Part shown: positions 34,601 through 46,274 of the stretch, in pieces | Numbering within the stretch: the first letter of the stretch is position 1 | Layout of the letters: each line of letters begins with the position of its first letter | From: Bolinopsis microptera | Lineage: Eukaryota; Ctenophora; Tentaculata; Lobata; Bolinopsidae | Assembly: GCF_026151205.1 (NCBI RefSeq) | Contig: NC_087072.1 | Span: 16,941,669-17,005,668, forward strand | DNA: 64,000 nucleotides | Direction of reading: 5' to 3' | The notes under the pieces: model-generated | Databases searched by the model: none | Told to the model about the DNA's origin: nothing | Seen by the model: only the letters and a program-made list of their open reading frames with translations | Position numbers and translations under genes: made by a program

Positions 34601-37600
34601 CCAGGCACTCCTCGATCAGTGGAACAGTCTCAAGGAAGTTTTCAAGATACCTAAGAAGGATAAAAAGGACACTAAACCAGTCGCTTTGAGTTCTCGTGAG
34701 TCTTTCGAACAGCTTCTTTTATTTGTAAGACTTGAATTTATTTTTGATTTTTAGCTTTATCCAAAGATGATTATAATTTGAACAGTAGGATTGTACATAC
34801 ATACATAGCCACGGTAATAATAGTACCATATTTCAGGTTCAGGGCCGGCTACATTCTCTTTAGGATCATTCTTACAGTCAGCGAACGAAATGGCTTCGGG
34901 CTCACCCCCGAGCACCTTCCCTTCTAGAACAATCTCTGTGGATCAAGCTGACTACGAGTTGCCCATGTCATTTGGCTCCACAAAACGAGAATACAGTGAC
35001 CCGTCGCGCGACAACAGGGACAACAAGAGACGACGGGATGATAGGGATATTAAACCCGGGGAAAACAAGTGGGATCAGTCGAGTGGTGGCGGGGACCGAC
35101 ATCAAGGATATGTAGTCCACGAGAGTAGGCTAAACAAGCTCAGGGGTGAAAGTAGGTGGGACTCAAATGAAGATAGTAAGAGCAAGGACAAGAGTAAGAT
35201 CGAGGATAAGGATGTCAAGTCCAGGGATGAAGGACACCGGGGCAGCAGCAGACGGGATGACCGGGGCAGGGATGATAAACGTGGCAGCAGCAGGCGGGAC
35301 GATCGTCGGGATGATCGCAGAGATGACCGCCGTGATGACCGTCGGGATAAGAGAGACTACAATCGTCGGGATGATAGGCGAGACGACAGAGGTCGACACA
35401 ACGACCGACGAGATTACAAGAAAGACTACGATACTGAATACAGCTCACGTTACTCTTCCAGAGGATCACGTGACACCTCGAGATCACGTGATGATGAGTA
35501 TAAAAGCAAGGACCGATCCTCGTCTAGGGAGAGGAAGGGGTCGAAAGAACGCGGAGATAAGCGGGAAAAAAGTGAAAATAATTCAGGTCAGGAAACTAAA
35601 CACACTCAAGAAACTAAAATGGATATTGATGACAAGCCCACACTTCCAACCACCTTACCAAAATCTCTCACACCAGCTAAACCTGAGGATCCACCGATCC
35701 GAATATCACCCGAAATTCAGAAGCAGCCGGAATTGCCAAGTTTTACACAACCTCCAGCTAGTTTACCACTTCCTGTTGGTATGCCACCTTCTCTTTCTAA
35801 CCCTCCACACAGAATGCCTGGCTATCCTCCTTTTAATCCCAGGAATGCTGGCAGTTTCCCCAGATTTGCTGGATCTTTACCCATGTTCAAGCCTCGAACG
35901 GAATCATCTGAACTATCCCGTCCTGAAAGGCCAGAACAAACCAGACCCCACCTCATGCCAGGACTATCAGATATGAATCTGCAGCAGCGGCCGCCAATGC
36001 GCATGCGCTACAGGCCTCCTACTGACATGAGCAGAATGCAGCGCCCGCCATTCGATTACAGGGGTGCTCAACAGACTTTGAGGTCCCGATTTGACCAACC
36101 TTGGAACAACGCTTTAAGATTCCAGCAGAACCGATTTACTTCACATCAGTCAGAACTCCAGACCCCAACTAGTTTATCAGATAACAGTTTACCACAACGA
36201 CCATCAGGTGTCAGAATGCCCGCCGGCAGTAGAATGCCCTCCATGCCCGCTGGTGCTAGAATGCCCTCCCACCCTGCAGGCTCTAGGATGCCAGGCATGC
36301 CTCAGACTCAACCACTCATTCCTCAACACAGGATGCACCAGCCAGGTCTTGGAATGCAGCAGTACGCTTTACCATCCCAGGGCCACAGATTCCCTGGGGT
36401 TCACGCCATGCCTCAAGAACTGTTTAAACAGATGGCTGAACACTCTCTTGCTGGTGGACTTGTCACTCCCATCGCATTTTCTCAACAAATACAGGTTTGT
36501 CAAGACCGTTAACAGATAACTTTAAAGAGAACTCTATTTTCTGGTACAAAGTTATGTGATAGAAGTGGAACCAAGAAATAATATCGAATTAGGGTGGCTA
36601 GCGGGAACTGAGATATAGCTAGTTTTTATGTCAATTTGGTGTACAAAACACGATTTCAAGAGCGCGCGTAGTGCGCACATTTCAACAATAACGACTAAGA
36701 TTTTACCATACGTATGCAACTTGGTATGTCGCGTACACATTTGGTTGTACGCAATAAATTATGTTAAAGTAAATGGTTATGACTCGTAATTACCTTTCAC
36801 TTCCCCTGACACCGACATATCTCAGGGAATGTTCCAGAGCCAAGCAGGTGGAGGTCTAGCTGCCACTCCCCCCGTCACCTCAATAGCGCCAGTTCTCCCG
36901 ACCTCCATTCCATCTTCACAAGGTAAACTAATTTCATTAGTTTAAGTGTGGCGTAATTTGCTGTAGCTACTGTTTTATGTTTAAGGAAGTTTCGAATTAA
37001 CATAATTTTTGTTATGCTCAAGTTCTACAAAATACCGTGGAACTGCTTGAAGAAAACATCTGTAAGAGTGGCTAATCCATGACATAATATGTTCATTATA
37101 TGCAAGCCTCTTGATTTATAAGCATTAAAAGGCAGCACATCATTCTTGTTGAAATATCGATCATTTTCCTGATTGGGGACTCCGACTCCTACTTTAACCG
37201 AGATTTTTTAAAATTAACGAATTCCGTAGATAAGTGAGTCCTTAGCGAAATCTGTAAAAATGTACAGGAATCAATGAATTATATACCCCGAAGTTTCGTT
37301 GCCCAGATCAATTTTCGTGAGCTTATTTGCCCTTAAATGATGCAGCAAGGATTTAGGAGAAAGTATGCAAATAAAATCCTTTAGTCGTAGACAATCGAAC
37401 GTTTTGTTAGGCCTGTCCACTGATTGATTTGAAGCGAAAGTGTAACATTCAGAAGCGGCTCCAGTGGCGTAACGAATGGCCCCGCTGACCCTGCTGTGCG
37501 GGGGGGGGGGGGGCAATCGTCGTTTGAATGTGTGACAATTTTGAAAAACTTTACTGAGGTACTAGCAAAACTACGCGTTTTGCTCTAGAAACGCTTTTTT

Positions 37601-39064
37601 AAAGATTTTACTGGCGTATCCTCTAAAACTATGATTTGTTAAATTTTAGGGGGGGGGCGCCAAAAGGGGAGAGGGCGCTTTTTCGGCGAAGGGGGGGGGG
37701 GGAGGGGGGTGCCAACAGGCAACGTTACGACATTATGCGGCTCGTGGGTTGGGTGTTATAGTGAATGTGGGTTTTAGGTCGCTTCTGAACGGGAATTTAA
37801 AATGTTCGTACGAAATCCGAATGCGCTTTGTTTCAGTTTGCTGACTTCTTTTCCCCTTAGGTATGCCTGTCTCGCAGCCTGCACTGCCCAAAGAACCGGA
37901 AGTGGAGAAGAAGCCTCAAGTTAAGCCTGCTCCTTCATCAATTACACCAGTGGTGAAGCCTGAAGAGAAAAAGCTCCCCCCTCACTGGAGAACTGCTAAG
38001 GATGCTGAAGGGAAGACTTATTACTACCATGCTATTACCAGGTTGGTTTACTTTGTTTAGTCTTTATACAATTTTGTGTCACTGTATTTGTAGTTTAAGT
38101 TGACATTCTAAATGGCCTGTAACCAGCCAAAAGCTTGTATCTGAAGACTTTACATCCACGCACCTTCATTAGTGTGGATGTTATATTATGATTAGTTATT
38201 GTTATTCTATTGATATAAGTATATCAATGTTTGTTTGTTACAGAGAGACACAGTGGGATGCACCTGTAATTGAGGAGCCAGGAGTAAGGAAGATTGAAAC
38301 ACCCTCCTCCCCTGTAGCACAACCTAAACGTCAACCTGTTGTAAAGAAAGTTAAAAGAGAGGAGTCCCCTGTTAAAGTACCCAAAGTAAGTAAACCTAAT
38401 GTATAGCCCTCACATAAACTTCCAAAAGTAGGTATCATTTAGACGATGTAACCAGTTAGCCAGTTAGTCTCGTCCTAATTGATAACTTAACTAGTTTATG
38501 TAAAGTTTCACTTTCATTATTTTATGTTTTTACTTTATTTCAGCAAGCAACTCCCGTCAAAAAGGCAGAGCCTGAGGTGGACCCAGCAACCAAGAAAGCT
38601 ATGGCAGATTTCAAGGGTTCGCTGGCTAAGTTGGTGGTAAATGTGCTGGGAAAGTACAATAAGGTGGACTGTAAAGTGGGCCGGATTATGGACAACAACG
38701 ATTTCAAATACATCGCTCGTAAGGTGAGTCTACTACAAAATGTACAATTCCTCCTTTTCTTGGCTCCCTTCAAGTTGTTAGATGATGGTATGACCTCACA
38801 GTGCACCAGTGTCTTTAAGAGTTGTGGGAATCCCGTATAGACATTTCAAATGCAGAAAACTTTCACCTGGGCCCCACTGATATGCGACTTAGGATTTTTT
38901 TCCTGAATCTTGATTTATTTCAGTTAACTCACGGATTGACAGAGAAAGAACTTGCGAGAAAAGGTGCCACCGAGCTTGCAATCACAGACAATCTCAAACA
39001 GCGAGTCAAGCAATACATCACAGCTTATATGAGTAAATTCGGGCCCATTTACCACAGAACTTAG
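19657..39064 (+). CDS. SETD2: SETD2-like histone H3 lysine-36 methyltransferase (15 coding exons)
   Basis: Exons: 19,657-19,708; 24,228-25,591; 25,751-25,861; 28,903-29,236; 31,298-31,395; 33,369-33,534; 33,792-33,926; 34,087-34,278; 34,446-34,695; 34,837-36,494; 36,826-36,922; 37,861-38,041; 38,244-38,385; 38,544-38,723; 38,924-39,064. All junctions are GT/AG and agree in phase, giving about 1,700 codons. An acidic N-terminus (to ~470) leads to the AWS zinc cluster (MVCLCEF...CLNRVLMIEC, ~480-530) and the SET domain (GWGLKA, EYCGEV, RFINHSCEPN, ELSFDYQYQRYG). A post-SET CYCGSDKCRGTLG follows. An Arg/Asp-rich then Pro/Met-rich stretch (exon 10), a WW domain (LPPHWRTAKDAEGKTYYY/ETQWDAP) and a C-terminal SRI domain (DCKVGRIMDNNDFKYIARK, which binds the phosphorylated Pol II tail) complete it. 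This order is diagnostic. Exon 2 has an apparent 1-nt frameshift near 25,365. Confidence 0.93.
20741..22707 (-). mobile_element. LINE with RNase H domain, 5'-truncated and decayed, in SETD2 intron 1
   Basis: A 17-bp direct repeat, AAAAAAGCTAACTCTCT, flanks the element (20,724-20,740 and 22,708-22,724), a typical target duplication. On the minus strand it encodes pieces of an RNase H: QAAFKALNST near 21,650, then PGHEGVYGKELADEFARDD near 21,500. This is followed by a Cys/His tail, FRIGHSPL...CEHFSGEAETSQHLLCKC, at 21,105-21,356. RNase H plus this tail is usual for I/Jockey/R1-related LINEs. Several frameshifts show that it is dead. A (CT)n run sits next to the left duplication. Confidence 0.7.
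22725..24227. other. Distal part of SETD2 intron 1, no gene seen
   Basis: AT-rich intronic sequence between the LINE and exon 2. It includes AATTA-rich clusters (e.g. 23,380-23,430) but no coding signal, RNA gene or element end that I can recognise. Confidence 0.4.
25355..25380 (+). other. SETD2: Apparent 1-nt frameshift in SETD2 exon 2
   Basis: The N-terminal frame is coherent through GPKTPTHGPRTPTE, then reads RHRFPI and stops at 25,385-25,387. The next frame is coherent from ATDSPSEGPRTPTG onward and is the one that matches the exon 3 phase. The same S/T-P repeat style continues across the break. The coding exons sum to 5,101 nt, one more than a multiple of three, so the sequence has one extra base (or lacks two) near ACAGAACGCC. 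No GT...AG intron fits here. It is an assembly error, an allele or a real lesion. Confidence 0.75.
25931..28716. mobile_element. Foldback element in SETD2 intron 3
   Basis: The ends are GTACAGGGAAATCCGTCTG at 25,931 and its reverse complement ending at 28,716, each flanked by TA (25,929-25,930 and 28,717-28,718). The arms extend to ~27,229 and from ~27,614, i.e. 1.1-1.3 kb each around a ~385-bp centre. The arms are nearly identical: a 66-codon open frame is the same in both (26,014-26,214 plus; 28,433-28,633 minus). No transposase is seen, so it is probably a non-autonomous TA-targeting element. When SETD2 is transcribed the arms can pair into a >1-kb RNA duplex. Confidence 0.88.
29269..31196. 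mobile_element. 1.9-kb terminal-inverted-repeat element in SETD2 intron 4, rich in TTAACCA
   Basis: Perfect 29-bp inverted repeats start CAGCAATAGCAGCAAATCTG (29,269) and end with the complement at 31,196. ATCT on each side (29,265-29,268; 31,197-31,200) is a likely 4-bp target duplication. The interior carries the word TTAACCA or its complement about 19 times, often as TTAACCACC. It has no coding frame. It is probably a non-autonomous DNA transposon; the superfamily is unclear. Confidence 0.8.
29661..29859. repeat. Two copies of a CG-alternating near-palindrome
   Basis: A 28-bp block occurs at 29,661-29,688 and again at 29,832-29,859, each followed directly by TTAACCA. It begins GTACGCGTGCGCGCG, ends GCTAGCGCGTAC, and alternates purine and pyrimidine almost throughout. 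Such tracts can adopt Z-DNA or cruciform structures. They stand out sharply from the AT-rich surroundings. Confidence 0.85.
31597..33368. repeat. 26-bp tandem array (about 68 units) abutting SETD2 exon 6
   Basis: The unit is AGAGAATAACACTGCACCCC followed by TCCCCC, with 25-bp variants lacking one C and point variants (ACTAC, AATAATAC). The array runs without a break into the intron 5 acceptor at 33,366-33,368 (CCCCCCACAG|AGACGATG). Each unit contains a C-rich pyrimidine tract followed by CAG|AG, like a 3' splice site. The complementary strand has G5-A-G4 runs every 26 bp. Because 26 is not a multiple of three and no unit has a minus-strand stop, all three minus frames are open; these are not genes. 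Confidence 0.97.
37499..37710 (+). repeat. Poly-G runs in SETD2 intron 11
   Basis: A run of about 14 G at 37,500-37,513, then G8 near 37,650, and G12-A-G6 near 37,691-37,709. These are good G-quadruplex candidates on the transcribed RNA and are also places where assembly length is unreliable. Confidence 0.8.
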
Positions 39065-40719
39065 CGATATATTTTATACAGTAATGATATTATAACTTCT
39101 CGAGATATCTCAATATTTATATTTTATTCGCCGGAATACATGACCTGGAAAATCTAGACAGTAATCTGTTACAAATAGATCAGCCAATCCGCATTTTAAG
39201 TTTTAACTTTCGCTTCGATAACCTTTTTACGAGTACTTGTGTCGAACAGTCTGCAAAATAAACAAATATTTGTATGTACACTATCACTTTTGAAAGTTAA
39301 CCCGAAAGAGTGCTACTTCTCTGTTTTCATTTATTGCCGCAAGTGAACCCGTATCTATCTACTGGCTCTTTATGATGTTTGAAGTTGAACTTGTGTTTAA
39401 ATTTTGATTGGTTTGCATGTATTCATTTAATTATAACTGTTTAGTGTACTACAAGATTGGTCTTTCAGTTTTATATAAATTTAAAATAGATTATATTATT
39501 TATACATTATAACACGCCTCGACATTCGCATTCGACAGTATCACACAATAGCAAATAGCTGATTTACGTACTTGTGACCAAATAAGACCTAGAAAATGCG
39601 ATACGGTTTCTTCTTCATGGTCACACATAGCACTGGTGCTAGACTTACAAACGGTATGAAGGTATTTGTTTAGCCGACACTGTCAGGTGACAAGTTTCTG
39701 GGCGGCATTCCGTCTGGGGTCCCCAGGTAAGCGACAAGGTGCACTGCACTTCTGTATTTCTTTCTGTTATTACTGAGTGTAGTGACAGTGTCGTGATGAT
39801 AGTGGCATGTTTTCTACCTAGTGCCGTCCTGGTATTATCGGGATTTCACTGCCGCAGTTTAAAAGGGTAGGAGCATTTACCCGTTGAGTCAAAACCCGCA
39901 TTAGGTGAGCAATTCTATTCGGAGTGCCCTCACGTATCCAATGGTATCTTAAACAATAGTAATAGTATCTGATTTTGATTTGAAACTTTTACAAAATAGC
40001 AAGTATACAAATGTACAGCAATTCGAACAAACATATAAAATGGGCCGAAATGTATAAATGCTAAAAAGCGTGGGTCAGTGAAACTAGTACAGAGGACATC
40101 TTAAACAATAATCAATAGAAATTAACCCTTAACACCACACCCGCCTATCATATTTGTGAACATGCATAACATTGTCGTATGAAAGTATGAACTCTCTCTC
40201 TCTCTCTCTCTGCAGTCCAAACAGTGCCCCCTCCCCTAATGAGATTATAGTATAGACAGCGAGTTACCCGGGTAACTCAATTACACTAATTATGCAGCTA
40301 CATATGCGAGCCCCGTAACTCTTACCGTTCTGCTCAAGCTATTTTATGTAACATTTGTGGTACAAAACCATCAATTAAACCACTTACCAACGACCGATTT
40401 AAAAAACCTTTATCATTTAACTTCGTCAGAGTTTTGTCGGCACTTTACCGAAAAAATCAGTCCCGCAACTATTATCGTTTTCTTGATTAAGCCGCTCGGA
40501 AATTACAAACAGACAGACAGACAGAAAACACACATTCTGGGATTATTAGTTAGATTGTGTGTCTAGCTCCATTTGTAAACCAATATATTAGTATTGGGCC
40601 GATCCTTGACGGATCTGGGATCACAAACGTCAAGGGTCGGTTTTAAAATATATACAACATACATTATGATTAAGTGTTAAGATCGACGTTGTAGCGCGAT
40701 CATGCATTTCTAAACTTGT
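39065..40719. other. Downstream of SETD2, no gene recognised
   Basis: AT-rich sequence after the SETD2 stop. It includes a (CT)n run at ~40,192-40,214, a (CAGA)n run near 40,507-40,524 and a perfect 18-bp palindrome GAGTTACCCGGGTAACTC at 40,261-40,278. A degenerate member of the local MITE family lies at 39,698-39,732. The frame at 40,357-40,566 has no supporting features. Confidence 0.5.
39698..39732 (+). mobile_element. MITE copy 1, internally deleted
   Basis: It keeps both ends of the family (CTGGGCGGC...ATTCCG and CTGGGGTCCCCAGGTAAG) but lacks the middle. Flanking GACAAGTT and GACAAGGT match at 7 of 8 positions, consistent with an 8-bp target duplication. Confidence 0.6.
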
Positions 40720-40813
40720 CTTACCTGGGGACCCCAGGCTATTATATTTATGTTCATAATCATAGAGATTCGACGGAATGACAGGCTGAGCGCCGCCCAG
40801 CAAGGTAATTGGT
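40720..40813 (-). mobile_element. MITE copy 2
   Basis: Reverse-oriented copy: CTTACCTGGGGACCCCAGGC at the left, then ATTCGACGGAATGACAGG and GCTGAGCGCCGCCCAG. It is closely similar to the copies at 41,942 and 46,275 in complement. No target duplication is evident. Confidence 0.65.
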
Positions 40814-40924
40814 AATGGGTATACAGCTCACTTAACGGGTTATACTCGTTATTGTAATGTGTATTCAATCCTCATTTGTATTGTGGCCCAGTGGCAGTAG
40901 TGGTGCATCTCACCGATCTACGGA

Positions 40925-41465
40925 TGATAATTAATCACTCTACACTCGACTGTCGTGTCTTTTTCAACCCGTTCTCTATATAGCTGGTCCTGAACGACTA
41001 TCCGAAACCCTAACCCTTTAATCTGATCACAACCCTAACCCATTACCCAATCCTTATCAAAAACATATGCTGAAACCCTAACCCTAACGAAAAATTAGAT
41101 TAACTTCCTTATATACGGTCATATCACGTGATCGAGACAGTTTTTCGCCAATATCTCGTCAGTGGAGTATCTTAACCCTATGTGATGGTGGTTATTCGGA
41201 TGATTAATCACTCGACGCGACTGTCACGTGACTTTTTCAACCCGTTCTCTACTTCTAGCTGGTCCTGAACGACTATTCGAAACCCTATCCCTCTAATCTG
41301 ATCCCAACCCTAACCCTAACCCAATCCTGGCCTTAGCAAAAGCATATGCTGAAACCCTAATATAACGAGAAATTAGACTAACTTCCTTATACGGTCATAT
41401 CACGTGATCAAGACAGTTTTTCGCCAATATTATATCTTGTCAGGGCAGGGGAGCATTTTAACCCT
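40925..41465 (+). repeat. Two ~275-bp tandem copies with telomere-like CCCTAA words
   Basis: Copy 1 (~40,922-41,195) and copy 2 (~41,196-41,465) share ATTAATCACTC, CAACCCGTTCTCTA, AGCTGGTCCTGAACGACTAT, CATATGCTGAAACCCTAA and GTCATATCACGTGATC. Each holds several CCCTAA words (complement of TTAGGG), some adjacent (AACCCTAACCCTAACCC in copy 2). They lie inside a unique-looking block, so this is interstitial and not a chromosome end. Confidence 0.8.
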
Positions 41466-41941
41466 ATACTATGATTCATGGCGTCGTCGGAATCAGCGTC
41501 CGAAAATACATTGCATCGATTGAAGTAGGTTTCAACTGTCGGGGCCCTTTTAGAACAATCTCGAAGATCGAGTACTGTGAAATGATTTTGACCATTGTTA
41601 ATGGTCTGGCCCGGCGCGCGCTACTTCGTAGCACTTGCCGTCGGGCATTTCGAGAAGAAAGCGGCGCGCGCTACTTCGAAGAAATTTAGACGAGTAACAT
41701 CCGTCAAAAATGATAATTTAGCACGCTTGAATGCTTCTCGCAACGAAATCGGCGAAATGAGCTACTGGGCCTCGCTGAGCTGCGAATAATTGACATCTTA
41801 AATCAACATAGACTCGGGGCTCATAGACGTAACCTCCTACATGACACCACCTGAAGGTTGACCTCTGGAAGCGTTTCATCTTGCTGGAGTCGTATGACGC
41901 GCGGTACACATGATGATATTCTCCATTTGAGAGAACTTGCT

Positions 41942-42025
41942 TACCGGGCCGCGCTCAGCCTGTCATTCCGCCGAATCTTTATTCTATATGTTAATGAACA
42001 TGATAGCCTGAGGTCCCCAGGTAAG
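41942..42025 (+). mobile_element. MITE copy 3, with 8-bp target duplication
   Basis: TACCGGGCCGCGCTCAGCC at the left, CATTCCGCCGAA in the middle, AGGTCCCCAGGTAAG at the right. AACTTGCT flanks both sides. The ends are short imperfect inverted repeats (TTACCGGG and TTACCTGGGG in complement). An 8-bp duplication is usual for hAT and P elements. Confidence 0.7.
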
Positions 42026-42179
42026 AACTTGCTAGTGACCGTGGTTATTGGAGTAAATTGTTCAATTTTATACTTGAGTACAAGTCAATTTGACTTTTGG
42101 GACATATAATTTTACAAAGGATCAGGTTTTGGTTTTAAATTATTTTAGGATTGTTGAAATTTGTAAGATTGACATGTTT

Positions 42180-42207
42180 GATAATAATAATAATAATAAT
42201 AATAATC
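42180..42207 (+). repeat. (TAA)n microsatellite
   Basis: About nine uninterrupted ATA/TAA units after GACATGTTTGATA. No gene is seen around it. Confidence 0.9.
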
Positions 42208-45200
42208 AATTAAGTAAAACAAAATTTTTAGTAAAACAAAATTTTTATTTACCACAAAACAATCAATACATATTTAATATTATTATACATTTACAAATAA
42301 ATCTAAATTTAATTATTCAGCTATATACATGCAATACACAGCCCGCCGCGCAGACAGCCACACATTGCTGAGAGATTCTCTGGTGCAGGTGTAAGCGCCG
42401 CGCGCGCGAGGTTTGTTATCTTACAATTACATGTCACGATATATTATTAATTATCAGAGAATTTTAGAAGCAAAATAATAATTGCATATTGGGAAAATTT
42501 TGGTCGTTAACGCAGTATAGGGCGTGGACACTGCAATGCTAATAACGGAAAATTTTGAGGCACGAGTGTAAGGAACCTCAAAATTCTCTCTAATTCCGAT
42601 ATTCCTTTTAAAAGATAGTTAAATGATTTAGATTTATAGTTAACACATTTCCATTGAAGATAATAATGAACAATTCCAGTCATTTTGAGCTTGAATAATT
42701 TTATGTTTAAGATAGGTATCGTTAAGTTTAGAAGATCATTGAAATAAGATGTGTATTTAAATTAGAGAAGAGATTACGTTTGATAAACAAAATGAAGCGT
42801 TTTGTGTTTAACTAATAGACAATTCGACACGGTTGATGACATTCCATGGAGGTGTACAATCAGAACACCACAGAAGATCACCTGATAGCAGACTGGCCTA
42901 TCGCAGTTTCAGACGAAGATCTATGAATTGTGAGAATAAATGATTAGCAGAGCATAGCAGAGTTTAAACCGTGATGAGCAATAACGATCTTGATGATTAA
43001 TTACTGATTTTGATGAACCAGACTGATAGACTCTGGGAAAGTCGGAGGGAGTTAAGAGGGAGAGAGATCGGAGATCGGATGTCTTTCTCGGGTCAGTGCA
43101 GTCTTATAAGTTTGTTTCAGAGCAGTGCTTATAACAGAGTCCAGTATGCCGGTTCCGCCCGGATACGTTAACCTTGCCAGTTATAAGTATTTCAGTAAGT
43201 TCCTTGCCTTAATTTAATGTGAGCCTTTCACATTAGTATTTTGTTTCTTATAAAGAGTCTGACGTGAAATATATATTTACAATGTTTCTAGTGTTTATTC
43301 ACGTACCCTCTAGGCATATAAATTCTATGCAGTACACTGAAAAGTACATTCTTACCAGGTTGCAGTGGATCCGATCCGTCACATCGAATAGATTCCCCCG
43401 TACATTAAAGAACAGTGACTATTAAGTAAGTGCAACATAATTAGCAGAAGATACATATACCTCCTCCAAATAATTAATATTCCATTTATCATAGATAAAT
43501 TATCCTTCATGATTGCATACCGTTCTGCCATCTTAAATCCTCTTAAGAGTAATTTGCACGATTCTTTGATTACTTTCTATCCAAGGTTTCCGGGTAGAAG
43601 TAAGCTCACGACGATAAGATTCCCGATCTCCCTCTCACTTGAAGGACCATTATACGGATTGAAGTTGTTCTTGAGGTAAAATCCTTTTCCATTAGTTTTT
43701 ACATATGAAGTAGGTTTAAGAATATAGTTGGTAATTGTAGTTTCGTGCTCTCAAAATTATATACTTTGTACAAACTTCCGTTTCAGTTCCCAGGTCAATA
43801 GACCCGAATCTTCCTACTCAGAACGTGCTGCCTTTGCCGATACCTGCTAGATTAATTGATTCTCCGTCGTCAACCGAGGTAATTAGTTCAGTCATAACGT
43901 CCGCATAAAATAAGTAGTTGTCTTAAATAGTAAATTTATTAAGTATTATATTATTGTTTATCGAGTAAGACGTGTGCAGGTTTAAAGTAGATTTCATGTT
44001 GGTTACGTAATAAATTGTTTCTATTGCCATAGTTAAAAGATATTGCTTTCAGACCATTCGTGACAGTCAAACTGTTGACGGTGAGACTCAGTCAAAGACG
44101 CGTGATATTCCAGCCCTCCTACACTATTTCTTAGAGAGAGACATATCAAAAGGTGATTGCACCAACATAGACTTAGAGTTCCTTTAAATAGGTTATGAGA
44201 AGAATTTCTACCGTTTCAATTAATTAGTATAGTATCAAAAGGTTACTTCCATTGTTATATAACCATTTTTCAATTTAAGAAGGTTTTCTCTCATTAATTA
44301 TACTACCATTAGTCGTTCTATATTTTGTTCTATATTGTCGTTTCAATTTGTGTTAACCCACCAAAATTGAAAGTCTGAATTATAATCACTAACCGCACTA
44401 AATTAAATAAGAAGTAACATGAAACTCTGAATTCTAGCAAAACTATAATTTCCCTAAAACAAAAGTTTTAAGACGCTCAATCGTGGGTTCAGAACCTTCC
44501 GAGACGGACTCTCTTGATATAACCGGGGCCTCCCATGTATAGTTCTAGCCAAGTCAAAAGGAGCTCTAAATAAATAATTTCTTGGAGGAAATAAAGTACT
44601 ACATATCATGGACATGGGAGAGGTGATTATTACCCGGTGCTAGCAACTAATACCTGTCTAATTTGGTACCGTGGTTAATAACAACGAGTTTCATTCAGCT
44701 ACCCAATTTATATGTGACATGTACTTGTATTAAATTCAAATAAATGTTAGTAACAATCGACGCCAACATTGTGCAACTGTAAACTGCAAAATGTTAACGT
44801 CGATTATCATCGTATCACGTGGTGACCCCCACGGTCGCTTCGTGACCCCCACGGTCACTTCGACGCTACAGGGGAAGCCGCGCACTTCGTGCGCGGCGGG
44901 TCATACAACATATGACAAGATTATCATTAAATCACATCTCGCAAGTTACTAATTCTTTGCACTATATTTGTTACGTCACTATAGCATATGTCATTCATAT
45001 TGTACGTTATTGGTTATATAAGATAAAAATAAACATTTTATAATTGTTTCAATGTTCAACACTGCTAAAAAACAAATACCTACTTGCCCATCGATTAAGC
45101 AGTCGCCAAAACAAGGCTCAAAGTTAATTTACCTTCACACCTCGTTTTGGAGACTGAAGGATGTCAATAAATAAATAATGGATAACATTAATACTGAATA

Positions 45201-46274
45201 TGATGGATAATCAGTAATATCAATAAAATCCACAATCACTAATCATGTTTTCGATGGGCAAGCACTCGCAACTGGATGCTGAAACAAACGGCGCAAGTCT
45301 TGCACCGTTCATGCAGCATACGTCGCGAGATATCATGAGCTCCGCTAACTCTGCGATTCTAACGGATGAATTAGGCTACCCCGACAGAAACACAGGTAAC
45401 AGGGGGTTGTGGAAGGACACGAACACTGTTCGTTAACTCGTACCCCGGGTACCCCCTATATAGATCTATGTCCCGCCGGAGACAGCCCACCACCAGTCAT
45501 ATCGAAAGCAGCTTTTAATTCTGCATTATAAATATCGCGTCGTCATAATAAATAATATACATTACCACTACACACTTGTCACTACACACTTTTATGCACA
45601 GTATAACTAAAATATTAACAAGAGACAGAAGAGTTTTACATCGGCTCAGCACCGCAAGGACTATACACGTGGTTCATAAATTAGTTTGATTTGGTTACGG
45701 TTCGACCGGGAAAGTGGTCGGGGTTAGTTCTCATAATGAGTAATCACTGTCGTCAGATATATTAGAGCGGGAACTCCCCCAGGTTCCGGACGAAACGCGC
45801 ACAGTATTTAGAGTATCAGCGCGCAATGCTGTACGCGCTCCCATATTGTTTTATCATTCGGCGATCGCGTTCAACGTGACTGGTTAGGAAGTGCTATGTT
45901 GTTTACCTAATTTCAAGCATGGTATCCATAGATAAGATTATCAGTCAGTAAGTGGGAATAACAGGCAAGTATCACTTCTCACTCAGAATTCAGTGAAATT
46001 TTTGTCACACCAATCAGTTCCATACCTGTTTTGAGCTCTTAGAAGTGACTGTTTAAGCAAATTCTTGACAGAGCTGCAAGGGGAGGTGAAATTCATCGGC
46101 CCAACTTTACGAAAGTTAACTTAACAAGTTGTTTTCTTTGCTGTTTTCTTGAATTTGATGCGCGGCGCGGCCCAGTAGTGCATCGCTTGTATTGTAGGTT
46201 TATAACTTACCAAGAAATAGAAAGGGCTCATATCAGCTGGTTAGAGCAACCGTTAATGCATCCCGCAACAACAT
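42208..46274. other. Long non-coding stretch, no gene recognised
   Basis: I find no frame with recognisable features and no consistent exon series. It contains a direct repeat of 20 bp, GTGACCCCCACGGTCGCTTC, twice in a row at about 44,822-44,861 (second copy with one change). A perfect hairpin GCCGCGCAC-TTC-GTGCGCGGC follows at 44,877-44,897. The GC-rich patch is out of keeping with the AT-rich surroundings. Decayed mobile elements are likely but I cannot name them. Confidence 0.4.
44877..44897. repeat. Perfect GC-rich hairpin
   Basis: A 9-bp stem, GCCGCGCAC with GTGCGCGGC, around a TTC loop, next to two tandem GTGACCCCCACGGTC repeats. There is no T-tract, so I do not call a terminator. Confidence 0.85.

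Noticed and set aside
35146-35976. 276-codon frame overlapping SETD2 exon 10
   Set aside because: It is another frame of an Arg/Asp-rich low-complexity exon whose own frame is fixed by splice phase on both sides.
40925-41465. A chromosome end
   Set aside because: The CCCTAA words are few, interrupted, and flanked on both sides by long non-telomeric sequence.
46220-46260. tRNA-like stretch with TCAGCTGGTTAGAGCA
   Set aside because: It resembles a tRNA D-arm/A-box, but no matching acceptor stem, anticodon arm or T-arm follows.
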